A DNA stretch of 64,000 nt from Acidobacteriota bacterium (GTDB lineage: Bacteria > Acidobacteriota > Terriglobia > Terriglobales > Acidobacteriaceae). The position numbers were made by a program, and so were the translations under genes. The stretch lies in the NCBI GenBank assembly GCA_021780075.1, contig JAJXZL010000032.1, positions 62,001 to 126,000 on the forward strand, in the 5' to 3' direction. Shown piece by piece: positions 18,353 through 27,702 of the stretch (positions within the stretch are counted from its first letter, which is position 1; each line of letters opens with the position of its first letter). The notes beneath the pieces were generated by a model, which did no database searches, was not told where the DNA came from, and was given only the letters and a program-made list of their open reading frames with translations.

Positions 18353-20482
18353 CTACTTTCCATCATATTTGTCCAGCCACTTCAGTTCCTCGCGCACCTT
18401 GATATAGCCATGCCAGGGATTTACGGGGAGTCCGTGGCCCTCGCCGGGGAAGACGAGGAAGGTGTGGGGGATGCCGAGTGTCTGCAATGCCCGCTCCATT
18501 GTGACGCCCTCAAGATAGCTGACGCGAATGTCTGCTCCGCCCTGGACGAGGTGGGTGGGTGTTTTGACCTTGTCGAAGCGGAAGAGCGCGGCCTCGCTCT
18601 GGTAGAGATCGGGATCCTGCCAAGGCTGTCCGCCGAGGTACCATGCGTCGTCCCATGTTTCGTCGTCGTTGCCCCAGTTGGCGGCGTGCTCCACGGCTCC
18701 AGCGCCGGTGACGGCGGACTTGAAGCGGGTGGTCTGGGTGATGAGCCAGTTGGTCATGTAGCCGCCGTAGCTGTAGCCGCCGATGGCCAGATGATCGGGA
18801 TCGGCGTATCCATCTTTGACGAGGGCATCGACGCCGGTGAGGATATCGCGGCCGGGCTTGGAGACGAGGTGGGGCTCAATTTCAAGCATGAAGTCGTCGC
18901 CATAGCCGGAGGAGCCGCGGTAGTTGGGGCGGAAGACGAGCCAGCCGTTGTCGGCAGCGTAGGTGGCCCAGTCGTACCAGTCGGCGCCAAAGCGGTTGCC
19001 GTCGGCGTCGGCAGGACCGCCGTGGATGAGGGTGAACATGCGCAGGTGGCGGGCGTTCTTTTTGCCGGGAGGAAAGATGAGCACGCCTTCGATGGAGCGA
19101 CCGTCGTCGGATTTCCATGTGTAGGGCTGCCACTCGGGTTGGGCGCGCTGGGCAAAGATGGGGTTGAAACTCGTGAGCGCGGTCAGGTGGTCGGGGTGGA
19201 GCGGGTCAGCTGCGATGTAGACCTGTGTGGGGTCGTTGACGGTGGAGTGGCGGAGGAGGAGAGCGCTGGAGTTGAGGGCAGTGTCGAGGACTGCGTAGCT
19301 GCCTGCAAGGCCGGGGAGCCTGGTGGTTTTGTCCCGGCTGACGAGGTAGACCTGCGTCTCAATGCCGGTGAGGCCGAGGGCGAGTTCGCGGCCGTCTGGG
19401 AGCAGAGTGAACTGATCGAAGGAGCCTTTGAAATCTGACCCGAGGCGTTCGACTTTACCATTTGCCGGATCAAGCCGGTAGAGGCGGCCCTGCACGTCCT
19501 GGTACTTTCCCTCGAGTGAGCCGGCGGCAGCCTGGACTGAGAAATACAGCCAGCGACTGTCGGGCGACCAGTGGAGCATGGATTCCACGGCCTCATTGTG
19601 CGTGATCTGGTGGGCATCGCCGCCGGATGGGGAAACGAGGAAGATTTCGAAGTCGGCGGGAGATTCCATGCGGTGATGGGTTGGCCCGGTGACGAAGGCG
19701 AGGGATTTGCCGTCGCGGGATGGTGCGATTTCTGTGATGGCAAGGGGATTTGTCGTGAGTGTTTCTGCGCCGGGAGGCAACATGGCAGCGGCCTGGGCTG
19801 CGGCAGTTTTGCTGGAGGACGCGGCGTCAGCGTGGACCGGAAGGGGGACATTGATGGCGCGGGCGATGGCGGGCGCGACGGCGAGTTTGAGGAGCAGGTC
19901 ACCGCGCTCCTGCTCGCGCCAGCGGATGACATCTTTCCAATGATTCTTTTGAGTCTGAACCTGCTCTGGCGTGAGGGGCTGGGTCGCGGAGAAGTAGAGC
20001 GCGGAGCTGTCGGTGGACCAGGCGAAGGCATGCACGCTGAGCTTCTCGCTGTAAAGCGGAAGAGCTTCGCCGCCAGAGACCGGGATGAGCCAGATGCGGT
20101 CGGCTTTGTCTGAGTCGCTGGCCGGGCTGCCGTCTGCAGCAGCGGTCTCGCCGGGCAGTGCGCGATCGGAGACGAAGGCAATCCATTTGCCGTTGGGGCT
20201 CCATTCGGGACTCCGCTCGCTGCCGCTGTGGGTGAGCGGGCGCAGACCGGTGCTTGCTGTCCATAACCAGAGGTCATGCTGGAAGGTGCTGGTCTTCCAA
20301 TCAGGGGCCTCGGTTGCGATGACCGCGGCCGAACCATCAGGCGAGAGTCGGGCCGCGGTAATCGCCGTCGCGTTCATGTACTCATCGAGCGTGATGGTTG
20401 GCTTGGAGGACTGGGCCGGGGAGGCCGACGGAACAAGGCACATGGAAAGGGCCAGAGCTGGCCAGACAATGAGCGGTCGCAT
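18353..20482 (-). CDS. S9-family prolyl oligopeptidase-like serine peptidase
   Basis: A 709-residue secreted peptidase. The signal peptide ends near residue 23 and a WD40-like beta-propeller (about 40-440) precedes the alpha/beta hydrolase domain. The catalytic triad is visible: Ser571 in GGYSYGGY, Asp651 in GGADIRVS and His683 in GEGHG. Family enzymes (dipeptidyl or acylaminoacyl peptidases) trim peptides taken up for nutrition. It is divergently transcribed from the lactonase-like gene with about 150 nt between. Confidence 0.9.
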   Translation of the reverse strand: MRPLIVWPALALSMCLVPSASPAQSSKPTITLDEYMNATAITAARLSPDGSAAVIATEAPDWKTSTFQHDLWLWTASTGLRPLTHSGSERSPEWSPNGKWIAFVSDRALPGETAAADGSPASDSDKADRIWLIPVSGGEALPLYSEKLSVHAFAWSTDSSALYFSATQPLTPEQVQTQKNHWKDVIRWREQERGDLLLKLAVAPAIARAINVPLPVHADAASSSKTAAAQAAAMLPPGAETLTTNPLAITEIAPSRDGKSLAFVTGPTHHRMESPADFEIFLVSPSGGDAHQITHNEAVESMLHWSPDSRWLYFSVQAAAGSLEGKYQDVQGRLYRLDPANGKVERLGSDFKGSFDQFTLLPDGRELALGLTGIETQVYLVSRDKTTRLPGLAGSYAVLDTALNSSALLLRHSTVNDPTQVYIAADPLHPDHLTALTSFNPIFAQRAQPEWQPYTWKSDDGRSIEGVLIFPPGKKNARHLRMFTLIHGGPADADGNRFGADWYDWATYAADNGWLVFRPNYRGSSGYGDDFMLEIEPHLVSKPGRDILTGVDALVKDGYADPDHLAIGGYSYGGYMTNWLITQTTRFKSAVTGAGAVEHAANWGNDDETWDDAWYLGGQPWQDPDLYQSEAALFRFDKVKTPTHLVQGGADIRVSYLEGVTMERALQTLGIPHTFLVFPGEGHGLPVNPWHGYIKVREELKWLDKYDGK

Positions 20483-20633
20483 AACAGAACTATACCCGTG
20501 TACAGCCGATTTCCGAGGACAAAAAGGACAGGCCGATGAGCAGGGACAGGCTGCAAGGGAGGCGCAAGCCGGATCGATTTTTGGGAGGCGCGGGTGTAGA
20601 GGGCCGTGTTCACCTGCGAGAATCGATTGCAGA

Positions 20634-21494
20634 ATGATGCGACTCGACGCTCACCAGCACTTCTGGCAATACAACCCGGCCGAGCATATCTGGATGACGG
20701 AAGCGATGGCCGCACTGAAGCGCGACTTTATGCCGCGGGATCTGAAGCCGCTGCTTGAGGCGAGAGGCTTTGAGGGCAGCATCGCCGTACAGGCGCGGCA
20801 GAGCCTGGAAGAGACGCGGTGGCTGCTGGAACTGGCCGAGGAGAACACATTCATCAAGGGCGTTGTTGGGTGGGTGGATCTGTGTTCTCCGGATCTGGCG
20901 AAGCAACTGGATCGGCTGGAGGGGAGCGCGCGGCTGGTGGGTGTGCGGCACGTGGTGCAGGATGAGCCCGATGATGACTTCATGCTGCGGCCCGATTTCC
21001 GGCGCGGCATTGCGCGGCTTGCGGAGAAAGACCTGGTCTACGATCTGCTGATCTATCCACGGCAACTGCACGCGGCGGTGCAACTGGTGCGTGAGTTCCC
21101 CGAGCAGCGATTTGTGGTGGACCACATTGCCAAGCCGGCGATTGCCGAGGGGCTGATGGAACCATGGGCGACGAAGCTGCGCGAGCTTGCGAAGCTGCCT
21201 CATGTGACGTGCAAGCTTTCCGGCATGGTGACGGAGGCGCGGTGGAATGGGTGGACGGCGGAGGATTTTCGGCCTTATCTGGACGTGGTGTTTGACGCGT
21301 TTGGCGCAGAGCGGCTGATGATCGGGTCAGACTGGCCGGTGTGCACGCTGGCAGGGAACTACGCGGACGTGATGGGCATCGTGATGGACTACGTGGCGCA
21401 ATTGCCGGCGGAGCAGCGGGAAGGCGTGCTGGGCGACAACTGCGCGCGCGTGTATGGCATTGGCGGCACGCCCAGCGACACGGCGAAGGGATGA
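20634..21494 (+). CDS. Amidohydrolase-family lactonase (L-fucono/L-rhamnono-lactonase-like)
   Basis: A 286-residue TIM-barrel hydrolase. The N-terminal metal motif is DAHQHFW (His7, His9), and VVDHIAKP, KLSGMV and MIGSDWPVC supply the later barrel residues. This matches the sugar-lactonase branch of amidohydrolase_2, which opens aldonolactones in L-fucose or L-rhamnose breakdown. The frame is open far upstream, but the family fold begins at the tandem ATGs 20634/20637. No sugar catabolism genes flank it, so the substrate is unproven. Confidence 0.8.
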   Translation: MMRLDAHQHFWQYNPAEHIWMTEAMAALKRDFMPRDLKPLLEARGFEGSIAVQARQSLEETRWLLELAEENTFIKGVVGWVDLCSPDLAKQLDRLEGSARLVGVRHVVQDEPDDDFMLRPDFRRGIARLAEKDLVYDLLIYPRQLHAAVQLVREFPEQRFVVDHIAKPAIAEGLMEPWATKLRELAKLPHVTCKLSGMVTEARWNGWTAEDFRPYLDVVFDAFGAERLMIGSDWPVCTLAGNYADVMGIVMDYVAQLPAEQREGVLGDNCARVYGIGGTPSDTAKG

Positions 21495-21643
21495 GAGGAC
21501 AGAGGCCGCGCAGATTTGGCTGCGCACTCCGCATCAGGCCGGGCTGTGCGGGAATCATGCGACAATGCAAAGGAAGCCGTGCTGCGGCGAGCGGGCATTG
21601 AGCCCGGCCTGGCCAGTGCGGCAAACTGCGGGATGAACGAAGC

Positions 21644-21728
21644 GCGAAAGTGGCGGAATTGGCAGACGCACCAGACTTAGGATCTGGCGGGGAAACCCAT
21701 GAGGGTTCGAGTCCCTCCTTTCGCACCA
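21644..21728 (+). tRNA. tRNA-Leu (anticodon UAG)
   Basis: The acceptor GCGAAAG (21644-21650) pairs with CTTTCGC before A-CCA (ends 21728). The anticodon stem CCAGA/TCTGG encloses CTTAGGA, giving anticodon UAG. A long variable arm and the GGTTCGAGTCCC T-arm fit a class II leucine tRNA. CCA is encoded. Confidence 0.96.
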
Positions 21729-21802
21729 AGTTTTGCGGCGGCGATATTCGCGCCTGACGGCACCCGACATGAGCGCGCCCACGGGAGTAATCTGGTGAAA
21801 CC

Positions 21803-22108
21803 ATGAGTCAAACACCGCAGCAGCCCCATTTGAATCTTGCCCAGTCTGCCGATTACCGTGAGTCCTACGCCAACAGCGTGCAGGTGCGCGTGAGCGTGTG
21901 GGATTTTCAACTGGTCTTTGGCCTCGCATCGAGCGAGAGTCCCGATCAGGTGACGATTCGCAATCACCAGGCGATCTTTCTGAGTCCGCAGCAGGCCAAG
22001 GCGCTGTGGAATGTGCTGGGACAGAATCTTGCCCAGTATGAGCAGGCTTTTGGAACGCTGAACCTGGAGCCGCAGGGCCACAATCTGCCCCAGGGGCCGG
22101 TGAACTAG
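21803..22108 (+). CDS. DUF3467 family protein
   Basis: A 101-residue soluble protein. The core matches DUF3467: a Y-x-N-S-V-x-V segment, VWDFQLVFG, then a central SPQQAKALWNVLGQNLAQYEQ helix. The function of the family is unknown; its short beta-rich fold often sits near unrelated housekeeping genes. It lies 74 nt after tRNA-Leu and directly before a GT-C glycosyltransferase gene. Confidence 0.75.
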   Translation: MSQTPQQPHLNLAQSADYRESYANSVQVRVSVWDFQLVFGLASSESPDQVTIRNHQAIFLSPQQAKALWNVLGQNLAQYEQAFGTLNLEPQGHNLPQGPVN

Positions 22109-22132
22109 GAGTTGCGCGGATCGCCATCTTCC

Positions 22133-23746
22133 ATGAGAAAAGGACTGGGCCTGAGAGCCATCTTTGAGCCGCGGATGGACAAGCCGCTGCCGGGCTGGAT
22201 GATCTTCCCGGTGATTTTTGCGGCGCTGTATGCCAGCCACTTTTCACTGCTGCGGCTGCCCTACTACTGGGACGAGGCGGGCTATTACATTCCGGCGGCG
22301 TGGGATTTTTTCCGCACGGGCTCGCTGATTCCCATTACCACTCTGAGCAATGCGCATCCGCCGCTGCCAAGCATTTATCTGGCGCTTTGCTGGAAGGCTT
22401 CGGGCTTTTCTCCGGAGGTGACGCGCGAGGCCGTGCTGCTGGTGTCGTCGCTGGGGCTGGTCGCGGTGTGGAGGCTGGCGCTGCGGCTGGCCGGCTCGTC
22501 CATGGTGGCTTTCTGGACGGTGGCTCTGACGGCGCTTTACCCCATCTGGTTTGCGCAGAGCACACTGGCGCACGCGGACATTTTTGCGGCCGCCTGCACG
22601 CTTTGGGGGCTGGTGCATGCGCTGCCCGACAAGGACCGCAAGCCCTGGGCTGCTGCGCTGTGGTTTACCGCGGCTGCGTTGTGCAAGGAGACGGCAATCG
22701 CGGTTCCGCTGACGCTGGCGGCCATGAGCCTTGTGGGCGCGCTGCGCACTCGCGCGGCAGAGCGCAGGTGGCTGGCGCTTGAGGCTGCGTGGCTGGCGGG
22801 ATGCGTTGTGCCGCTGGCCGGATGGTATGCGTGGCACTATGCGCGGACCGGCTTTCTTTTTGGCAACCCGGAGTTTTTGCGCTACAACGCGGAGGCGACG
22901 CTGGAGCCGGTGCGCTTTGTGGCCGCGTTCTTTCATCGGCTGTTGCACCTTACGGCGCACATGAATCTGTTTGTGCCGGTGCTGATGGCGCTGGCATCTC
23001 TCTCGCTGAGCCTGCGACGCGACGCCGAGGGCAAGGAGCGGCCGGGCATGGGACGCGCAGTGCTCTGGCGCATCTTCATGCTGCTGCTGGCCAATGCGCT
23101 GCTGTTCAGCGTGCTGGGCGGAGCGCTGCTGACGCGCTACCTGCTGCCCATGTATCCGCTGGTGCTGCTGATGGCAGTGTCAACACTCTATCGCCGGGTT
23201 CCTTACTGGCAGGCGTTGGCCGTGTTTTCAGCGGCGGCGTTTGTGGCAGGGCTGTTCATCAATCCGCCGTATGGATTTGCCCCGGAAGACAACCTGGAGT
23301 ATGCGCATGTGGTGCGGATGGAGATGGCCGGCATTGCCGAGCTGAATGCGCGTTATCCCGGCGCGGTGGTGTTGTCGGCCTGGCCGGTGACGGATGAACT
23401 GACACGGCCAGAACTGGGCTACGTGAAGACGCCGTACGAGGTGTATCCGCTGGAGGACTTTACCGCCGCGCAGATTGCCCGTGCGGCCGAGGAGCCGGGA
23501 AGGTACTCGGCGGCGCTGGTTTTCTCAACCAAGTACGAGCCGCCCGTGCTGGGCCTGAGCCTGGGTGCGAGGAGCAAGGCATTGGACGAGCGCTACTTTG
23601 GCCTACACTACGACCTGCACCCGGAGGCCATCGCCGCGCAGCTGGGAGGCGACCTGGTGTGGGAGCGTAAAGATCAGGGGATGTGGATTGCGCTCATCCG
23701 GTTCAACCGACAGTTTGAAGCAGACGCGCGGCCCGTCCGGCCCTGA
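22133..23746 (+). CDS. GT-C fold glycosyltransferase (GT39/ArnT-like membrane protein)
   Basis: About 537 residues with some 10-11 hydrophobic helices. The first periplasmic loop holds the catalytic-type acidic pair in YYWDEAGYY (Asp47, Glu48), the hallmark of PMT_2/GT39-like enzymes that use polyprenyl-phosphate sugars. A soluble C-terminal domain (about 390-530) follows. Acceptor and sugar are unknown. A TTG at 22112 and ATG at 22175 are alternative starts; no clear ribosome site decides. Its stop overlaps the next start (TGATG). Confidence 0.8.
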   Translation: MRKGLGLRAIFEPRMDKPLPGWMIFPVIFAALYASHFSLLRLPYYWDEAGYYIPAAWDFFRTGSLIPITTLSNAHPPLPSIYLALCWKASGFSPEVTREAVLLVSSLGLVAVWRLALRLAGSSMVAFWTVALTALYPIWFAQSTLAHADIFAAACTLWGLVHALPDKDRKPWAAALWFTAAALCKETAIAVPLTLAAMSLVGALRTRAAERRWLALEAAWLAGCVVPLAGWYAWHYARTGFLFGNPEFLRYNAEATLEPVRFVAAFFHRLLHLTAHMNLFVPVLMALASLSLSLRRDAEGKERPGMGRAVLWRIFMLLLANALLFSVLGGALLTRYLLPMYPLVLLMAVSTLYRRVPYWQALAVFSAAAFVAGLFINPPYGFAPEDNLEYAHVVRMEMAGIAELNARYPGAVVLSAWPVTDELTRPELGYVKTPYEVYPLEDFTAAQIARAAEEPGRYSAALVFSTKYEPPVLGLSLGARSKALDERYFGLHYDLHPEAIAAQLGGDLVWERKDQGMWIALIRFNRQFEADARPVRP

Positions 23747-25461
23747 TGGTGAAGCTGAGCGCGCAGAAAGTGAGCGCGACCGCCGCATGCGGCTCACAAC
23801 CTATAATCAGCCTTGTCGTGTTTTTTTCTTATTCATATCGTGGACGGAAACCTTGGCGTGCCGGAGCAAATGCCGGCGTAGCGCTTGTCCTGGCCCTTTT
23901 TCTTGCATTGCACGCGCGCGGCCAGACCGGCGCGGAGAATGGCCAGGAGGGTTCAGGCGAGAGTCGCGGGCGGATACTGCTGGTGCTGCCGTTTGACAAC
24001 CGCACCGGTCAGCCAAGCCTGGAGTGGATTCGCGAGGCAGCGTCGTCACTGCTGAGCAGCCGGTTTGCCTCGGCGGGCTTTTCGCCGATGAGCCGCGCGG
24101 ACCGGCTGTATGCACTCGATCACCTGGGTCTTCCGGAAGGGTTTCAGCCTTCGCGGGCGAGTTCGCTGAAACTTGCGCAGACGCTGGATGCCGATTCGAT
24201 TATTGTGGGCAGTTACCAGACCGACGGCACCAGCATTGTGGCCGAGGGGCGGGTGGTGGACGTGACGCACCTGCGGATGAGCGCGCCGGTGACGTCGCGA
24301 GGCGAGATGCGGGACCTGATTGCGGTGTTCGACTCGTTGGCGTGGAAGCTGACGCGACAGCTTGACCCCGGCTTCAGCGGGAGCGAAGAGACCTTTGTGG
24401 CCGCCGGCAAAGGATTGCATCTTGATGCGTTTGAGCAGTACATTCGCGGCATTACAGAGCCGGACCAGGTGGAGCGGCTGCGCCATCTGAAAGAGGCAGT
24501 TCAGCTGAGCCCTGATTTTGGCGCTGCCTGGATGGCGCTGGGCCGCGAGGACTACAGCGGACAGCAGTACGAGCAGGCGGCGGCGGCTTTCGGCAAGGTA
24601 GGCCGTAACACTCCGGATGCGCTGGAGGCCGGCTTCTATCGTGGGCTGTCGCTTCTTTTCTCAGGGAATTATCCCCAGGCGCAGGAGGCATTTGCCGAGG
24701 TGGCGCGGGTTTTGCCTCTGGCGGAGGTTCTGAATAATGAAGGAGTGGCAATCAGCCGCCAGGGGCACGACGGCAGCGGGCTCTTTCGCCAGGCGGTGGC
24801 TGCCGACCCCAGCGCGGCGGATTACCATTTCAATCTTGCGGTGAGCCTGAAGCGCAAGGGAGCAGCAAGCGAGGCTATTACGGAACTGGGTCAGTGCTTG
24901 AAGTTGCGACCTAGCGACAGCGAGGCTCAGGGGCTGCTGGCGGCGTGGAAGGCGCCTGCAGTCGCAGGAGGTTCTGAGGCGCAGACTGACCCGCTGGAGC
25001 GCATCGTGCGCACCTTTGATGCGGTGGCGTTTCGTCAGGCGGCGCTGATGATGGACCAGATGGAGGCGATGCGGCTGGCTGCGCTGACTCCGCAGCAGCG
25101 GGCGTTGAAGCTGGCTGGCCAGGCGAAGGGGTATCTTGATCGCGGCCTTTTACTGGAAGCGGAGCGGCTTTATCAGTCTGCCGTGGCGGCGGATGGCTTG
25201 ATCGCCGAGGCGCATGCGGGGCTGGCTGAAGTGCGCGAAAGAACGGGCGATGCAGCAGGGGCGCGCAAAGAGGCCGAGGCAGCCCTGTCACTGGAGCCCT
25301 CAGCGAGCGCGTATCTTGTACTGGGACGGCTTGATCTGGCGTCCAACCGTCTGGATGAAGCGGGCAAGGAAGCAAGCGAAGCACTCAAGCTCGATCCCAA
25401 GAGCCGGGCGGCGCTGGATTTGAAGCAGAAGATTGAGTTGAAGTCGGACAAGGCGCAGTAG
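23746..25461 (+). CDS. Exported TPR protein with CsgG/FlgO-like N-terminal domain
   Basis: 571 residues from the overlapping ATG. A hydrophobic signal (GVALVLALFLALHARG) is followed by a ~150-residue domain starting ILLVLPFDNRTGQPSLEWIREA, resembling the nucleotide-independent CsgG/FlgO/TolB-N type that opens many outer-membrane-associated proteins. At least five TPR-like repeats follow to the C-terminus. The start is uncertain: a GTG at 23818, just before the signal peptide and after a TATAAT, is a good alternative. nfeD-like and slipin genes follow. Confidence 0.7.
   Translation: MVKLSAQKVSATAACGSQPIISLVVFFSYSYRGRKPWRAGANAGVALVLALFLALHARGQTGAENGQEGSGESRGRILLVLPFDNRTGQPSLEWIREAASSLLSSRFASAGFSPMSRADRLYALDHLGLPEGFQPSRASSLKLAQTLDADSIIVGSYQTDGTSIVAEGRVVDVTHLRMSAPVTSRGEMRDLIAVFDSLAWKLTRQLDPGFSGSEETFVAAGKGLHLDAFEQYIRGITEPDQVERLRHLKEAVQLSPDFGAAWMALGREDYSGQQYEQAAAAFGKVGRNTPDALEAGFYRGLSLLFSGNYPQAQEAFAEVARVLPLAEVLNNEGVAISRQGHDGSGLFRQAVAADPSAADYHFNLAVSLKRKGAASEAITELGQCLKLRPSDSEAQGLLAAWKAPAVAGGSEAQTDPLERIVRTFDAVAFRQAALMMDQMEAMRLAALTPQQRALKLAGQAKGYLDRGLLLEAERLYQSAVAADGLIAEAHAGLAEVRERTGDAAGARKEAEAALSLEPSASAYLVLGRLDLASNRLDEAGKEASEALKLDPKSRAALDLKQKIELKSDKAQ
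23781..23807 (+). promoter_or_regulatory. Candidate promoter with palindrome inside the TPR gene start region
   Basis: A perfect -10 hexamer TATAAT (23802-23807) lies 11 nt before the GTG at 23818. A 12-bp palindrome GCCGCATGCGGC (23782-23793) sits upstream where a -35 element or operator would be. No TTGACA-like -35 is seen. If used, it would drive the TPR-nfeD-slipin genes separately from the glycosyltransferase. Confidence 0.35.
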
Positions 25462-25483
25462 CGAACTGGTGCAGGAGCAAGCC

Positions 25484-26824
25484 ATGCGTCAGCAAGTGAG
25501 CAGGTTCAGGTGCCACACTGCGGTGATTCTGGCTGCCGCGGTTGGGCTGTTTTGCGGGCTGGTTGCGCCTGCATGTGCGGAGCCGCCTGTGGTTGAGAAG
25601 CTCGTGCTCTCCGACACCATTCAGCCGGTGAGCGCGGGGATGCTGGAGCGGGCGATTGCGCGCGCGCAGACTGATGGCGCAGCGGCGCTTCTGGTGGAGC
25701 TCGACACTCCGGGCGGCATGCTGGACTCGACGCGCGCCATGGCGGGCGCGATTCTGGGCTCGCGGGTGCCTGTGATTGTGTATGTGGCTCCGGCGGGCGC
25801 GAGGGCGGGGTCGGCGGGCTTCTTTCTGCTGGAGGCGGCGGATGTAGCCGCCATGGCTCCTGGCACGAATGCGGGCGCGGCTCACCCGGTGCTTGAGTTT
25901 GGCAAGCTCGACGACACCATGAAGCAGAAGATCGTGAACGATACGGAGGCGTTTCTGCGCTCGTACGTGACGCGGCGCAATCGCAATGCCGAAGCGGCAG
26001 AGGCGGCGGTGCAGTCCTCGCACTCCTACACGGCCGAAGAAGCGTTGGCACAGCATCTGATCGACCTGATCGCCACGAGCGACAGCCAGTTGCTGAGCGC
26101 GTTGGACGGCCGCGAGATTACGCGCATGGATGGCTCAAAACAGGTGTTGCACCTGGCGGGCGCGCGGATTGAGCTGGTGAAGCCCTCTGTGCGCGAGGAA
26201 ATGCTGGGCTGGCTGGTGAACCCGAATATTGCGCTGCTGATGCTGGTGGCCGGGGCGCTGCTGATCTATCTGGAATTCAACACACCGGGCACGATTGTTC
26301 CGGGTGCTCTGGGAACACTGATGGTGATGCTGGCCATTTTTGGATTGAACCTGCTGCCCATCCGGTACACGGCGGTGCTGCTGCTGGTGGCGGCGCTGGT
26401 GCTGATGGTTCTGGAAGCGAAATTCGGCGGCCACGGCGCGCTTGCAATTGCAGGAATCGTCTGTCTGACGTTTGGGACCTTGACGCTGGTGGCAGCGCCG
26501 GTGCCGGAGATGGGCATCAATCCCTGGGTGGCCATTGGGGTCAGTGCAGGTTTTGGGGGAATCACCGTCTTCCTTGTGCGGCTGGCAGTGCGCGCGCGGC
26601 GCATGAAGGCCAAACTGGGCGCCGATGCGATGGTGGGTCGGGCTGCTTCCGCGATGGAGGCGCTTACTCCCGAGGGGCACGTGCTGGTGGAAGGCGAAAT
26701 CTGGCGCGCCGTGGCCAGCGAGCCGGTGGCCGCCGGGACCCATCTGCGCGTGGTGGGGCATGAAGATTACCTGCTGCGCGTGGAGCCGGGCGAGCCGTCT
26801 CGCGCGCCGGAGCCGCCTGCCTAG
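25484..26824 (+). CDS. NfeD-family membrane serine protease (long form)
   Basis: 446 residues: signal peptide (1-32), ClpP-like periplasmic domain with the nucleophile-type Ser110 in RAGSAG and Lys147/149 in DTMKQKI, then four helices (about 225-350) and a C-terminal OB-fold NfeD domain. Archaeal homologues cleave stomatin C-termini. The neighbouring slipin gene is the classic partner. CAGGAG about 7 nt before ATG 25484 sets the start. Confidence 0.88.
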   Translation: MRQQVSRFRCHTAVILAAAVGLFCGLVAPACAEPPVVEKLVLSDTIQPVSAGMLERAIARAQTDGAAALLVELDTPGGMLDSTRAMAGAILGSRVPVIVYVAPAGARAGSAGFFLLEAADVAAMAPGTNAGAAHPVLEFGKLDDTMKQKIVNDTEAFLRSYVTRRNRNAEAAEAAVQSSHSYTAEEALAQHLIDLIATSDSQLLSALDGREITRMDGSKQVLHLAGARIELVKPSVREEMLGWLVNPNIALLMLVAGALLIYLEFNTPGTIVPGALGTLMVMLAIFGLNLLPIRYTAVLLLVAALVLMVLEAKFGGHGALAIAGIVCLTFGTLTLVAAPVPEMGINPWVAIGVSAGFGGITVFLVRLAVRARRMKAKLGADAMVGRAASAMEALTPEGHVLVEGEIWRAVASEPVAAGTHLRVVGHEDYLLRVEPGEPSRAPEPPA

Positions 26825-26877
26825 AAAAGGTACTGGACTGTTCTGGAGTACAATCCCTGCTGAGTGAGGGAAGGCCA

Positions 26878-27663
26878 ATGTCTGATCTACCGATTCCGAT
26901 TCTGATTGTTGTTGCCATTGTGGTTCTTTATCTGATCAACTCCATCAAAATTCTGCGCGACTATGAGCGCGCGGTGATTTTCCGGCTCGGCCGGGCGCTG
27001 CCCACGCCCAAGGGGCCGGGTATCATTCTTGTCTTCAGACCGCTGGATCAGATGGTTCGCATCTCGCTGCGTCAGGACGTGCTGGAGGTTCCGCCGCAGG
27101 ATGTGATTACGCGTGACAATGTCACCCTGAAGGTGAATGCCGTGGTCACGTTGTACGTGGTGGATCCGAATAGCGCCGCGATCAAGGTGGCCAACTACGT
27201 TTACCAGACCTCGCAGTTTGCGCAGACAACACTGCGCTCGGTGCTGGGTGAGGTGGAGCTGGACGAACTGCTGAGTCATCGCGACAAGTTAAACCTGCGC
27301 ATTCAGACCATCATCGACCAGCGCACGGAACCGTTCGGGGTGAAGGTGATCTCAGTGGAAGTGAAGCAGGTGGACCTGCCCGAGCAGATGCTGCGCGCGA
27401 TGGCCAAGCAGGCCGAGGCAGAGCGCGAAAAGCGGTCGAAGATCATTCACGCCGAGGGCGAGTACAACGCGGCGCAAAAGCTGGTGGACGCCGCGGCGCT
27501 GCTGGCTACACAGCCGATCACCCTGCAACTGCGCTATCTGCAGACACTGACTGAGATCGGTGTGGAGAAGAACACCACGATTATTTTCCCGCTGCCGGTG
27601 GAACTGCTGGCGCTCTTGAACAAGGTGAGTGACGCGGGCAAGTCAGCTTTAGAAAAACCATAG
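26878..27663 (+). CDS. Slipin / stomatin-like SPFH protein
   Basis: A 261-residue SPFH protein: N-terminal membrane hairpin (about 5-25), a band-7 domain starting YERAVIFRLGRALPTPKGPG, and a C-terminal coiled region rich in Glu/Lys/Ala (EAEREKRSKIIHAEGEYNA). Stomatins form oligomeric membrane microdomain scaffolds. With the NfeD gene 53 nt upstream it makes the conserved stomatin-NfeD operon. GAGGGAAGG precedes the ATG. Confidence 0.92.
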   Translation: MSDLPIPILIVVAIVVLYLINSIKILRDYERAVIFRLGRALPTPKGPGIILVFRPLDQMVRISLRQDVLEVPPQDVITRDNVTLKVNAVVTLYVVDPNSAAIKVANYVYQTSQFAQTTLRSVLGEVELDELLSHRDKLNLRIQTIIDQRTEPFGVKVISVEVKQVDLPEQMLRAMAKQAEAEREKRSKIIHAEGEYNAAQKLVDAAALLATQPITLQLRYLQTLTEIGVEKNTTIIFPLPVELLALLNKVSDAGKSALEKP

Positions 27664-27702
27664 AACAGACGATTGAGAGCAGGTTGCACTCAAGGACGGG
27701 GT

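Noticed and set aside
20085..20633. N-terminal extension of the amidohydrolase frame
   Set aside because: It overlaps the S9 peptidase and its promoter; the amidohydrolase family starts at 20634.
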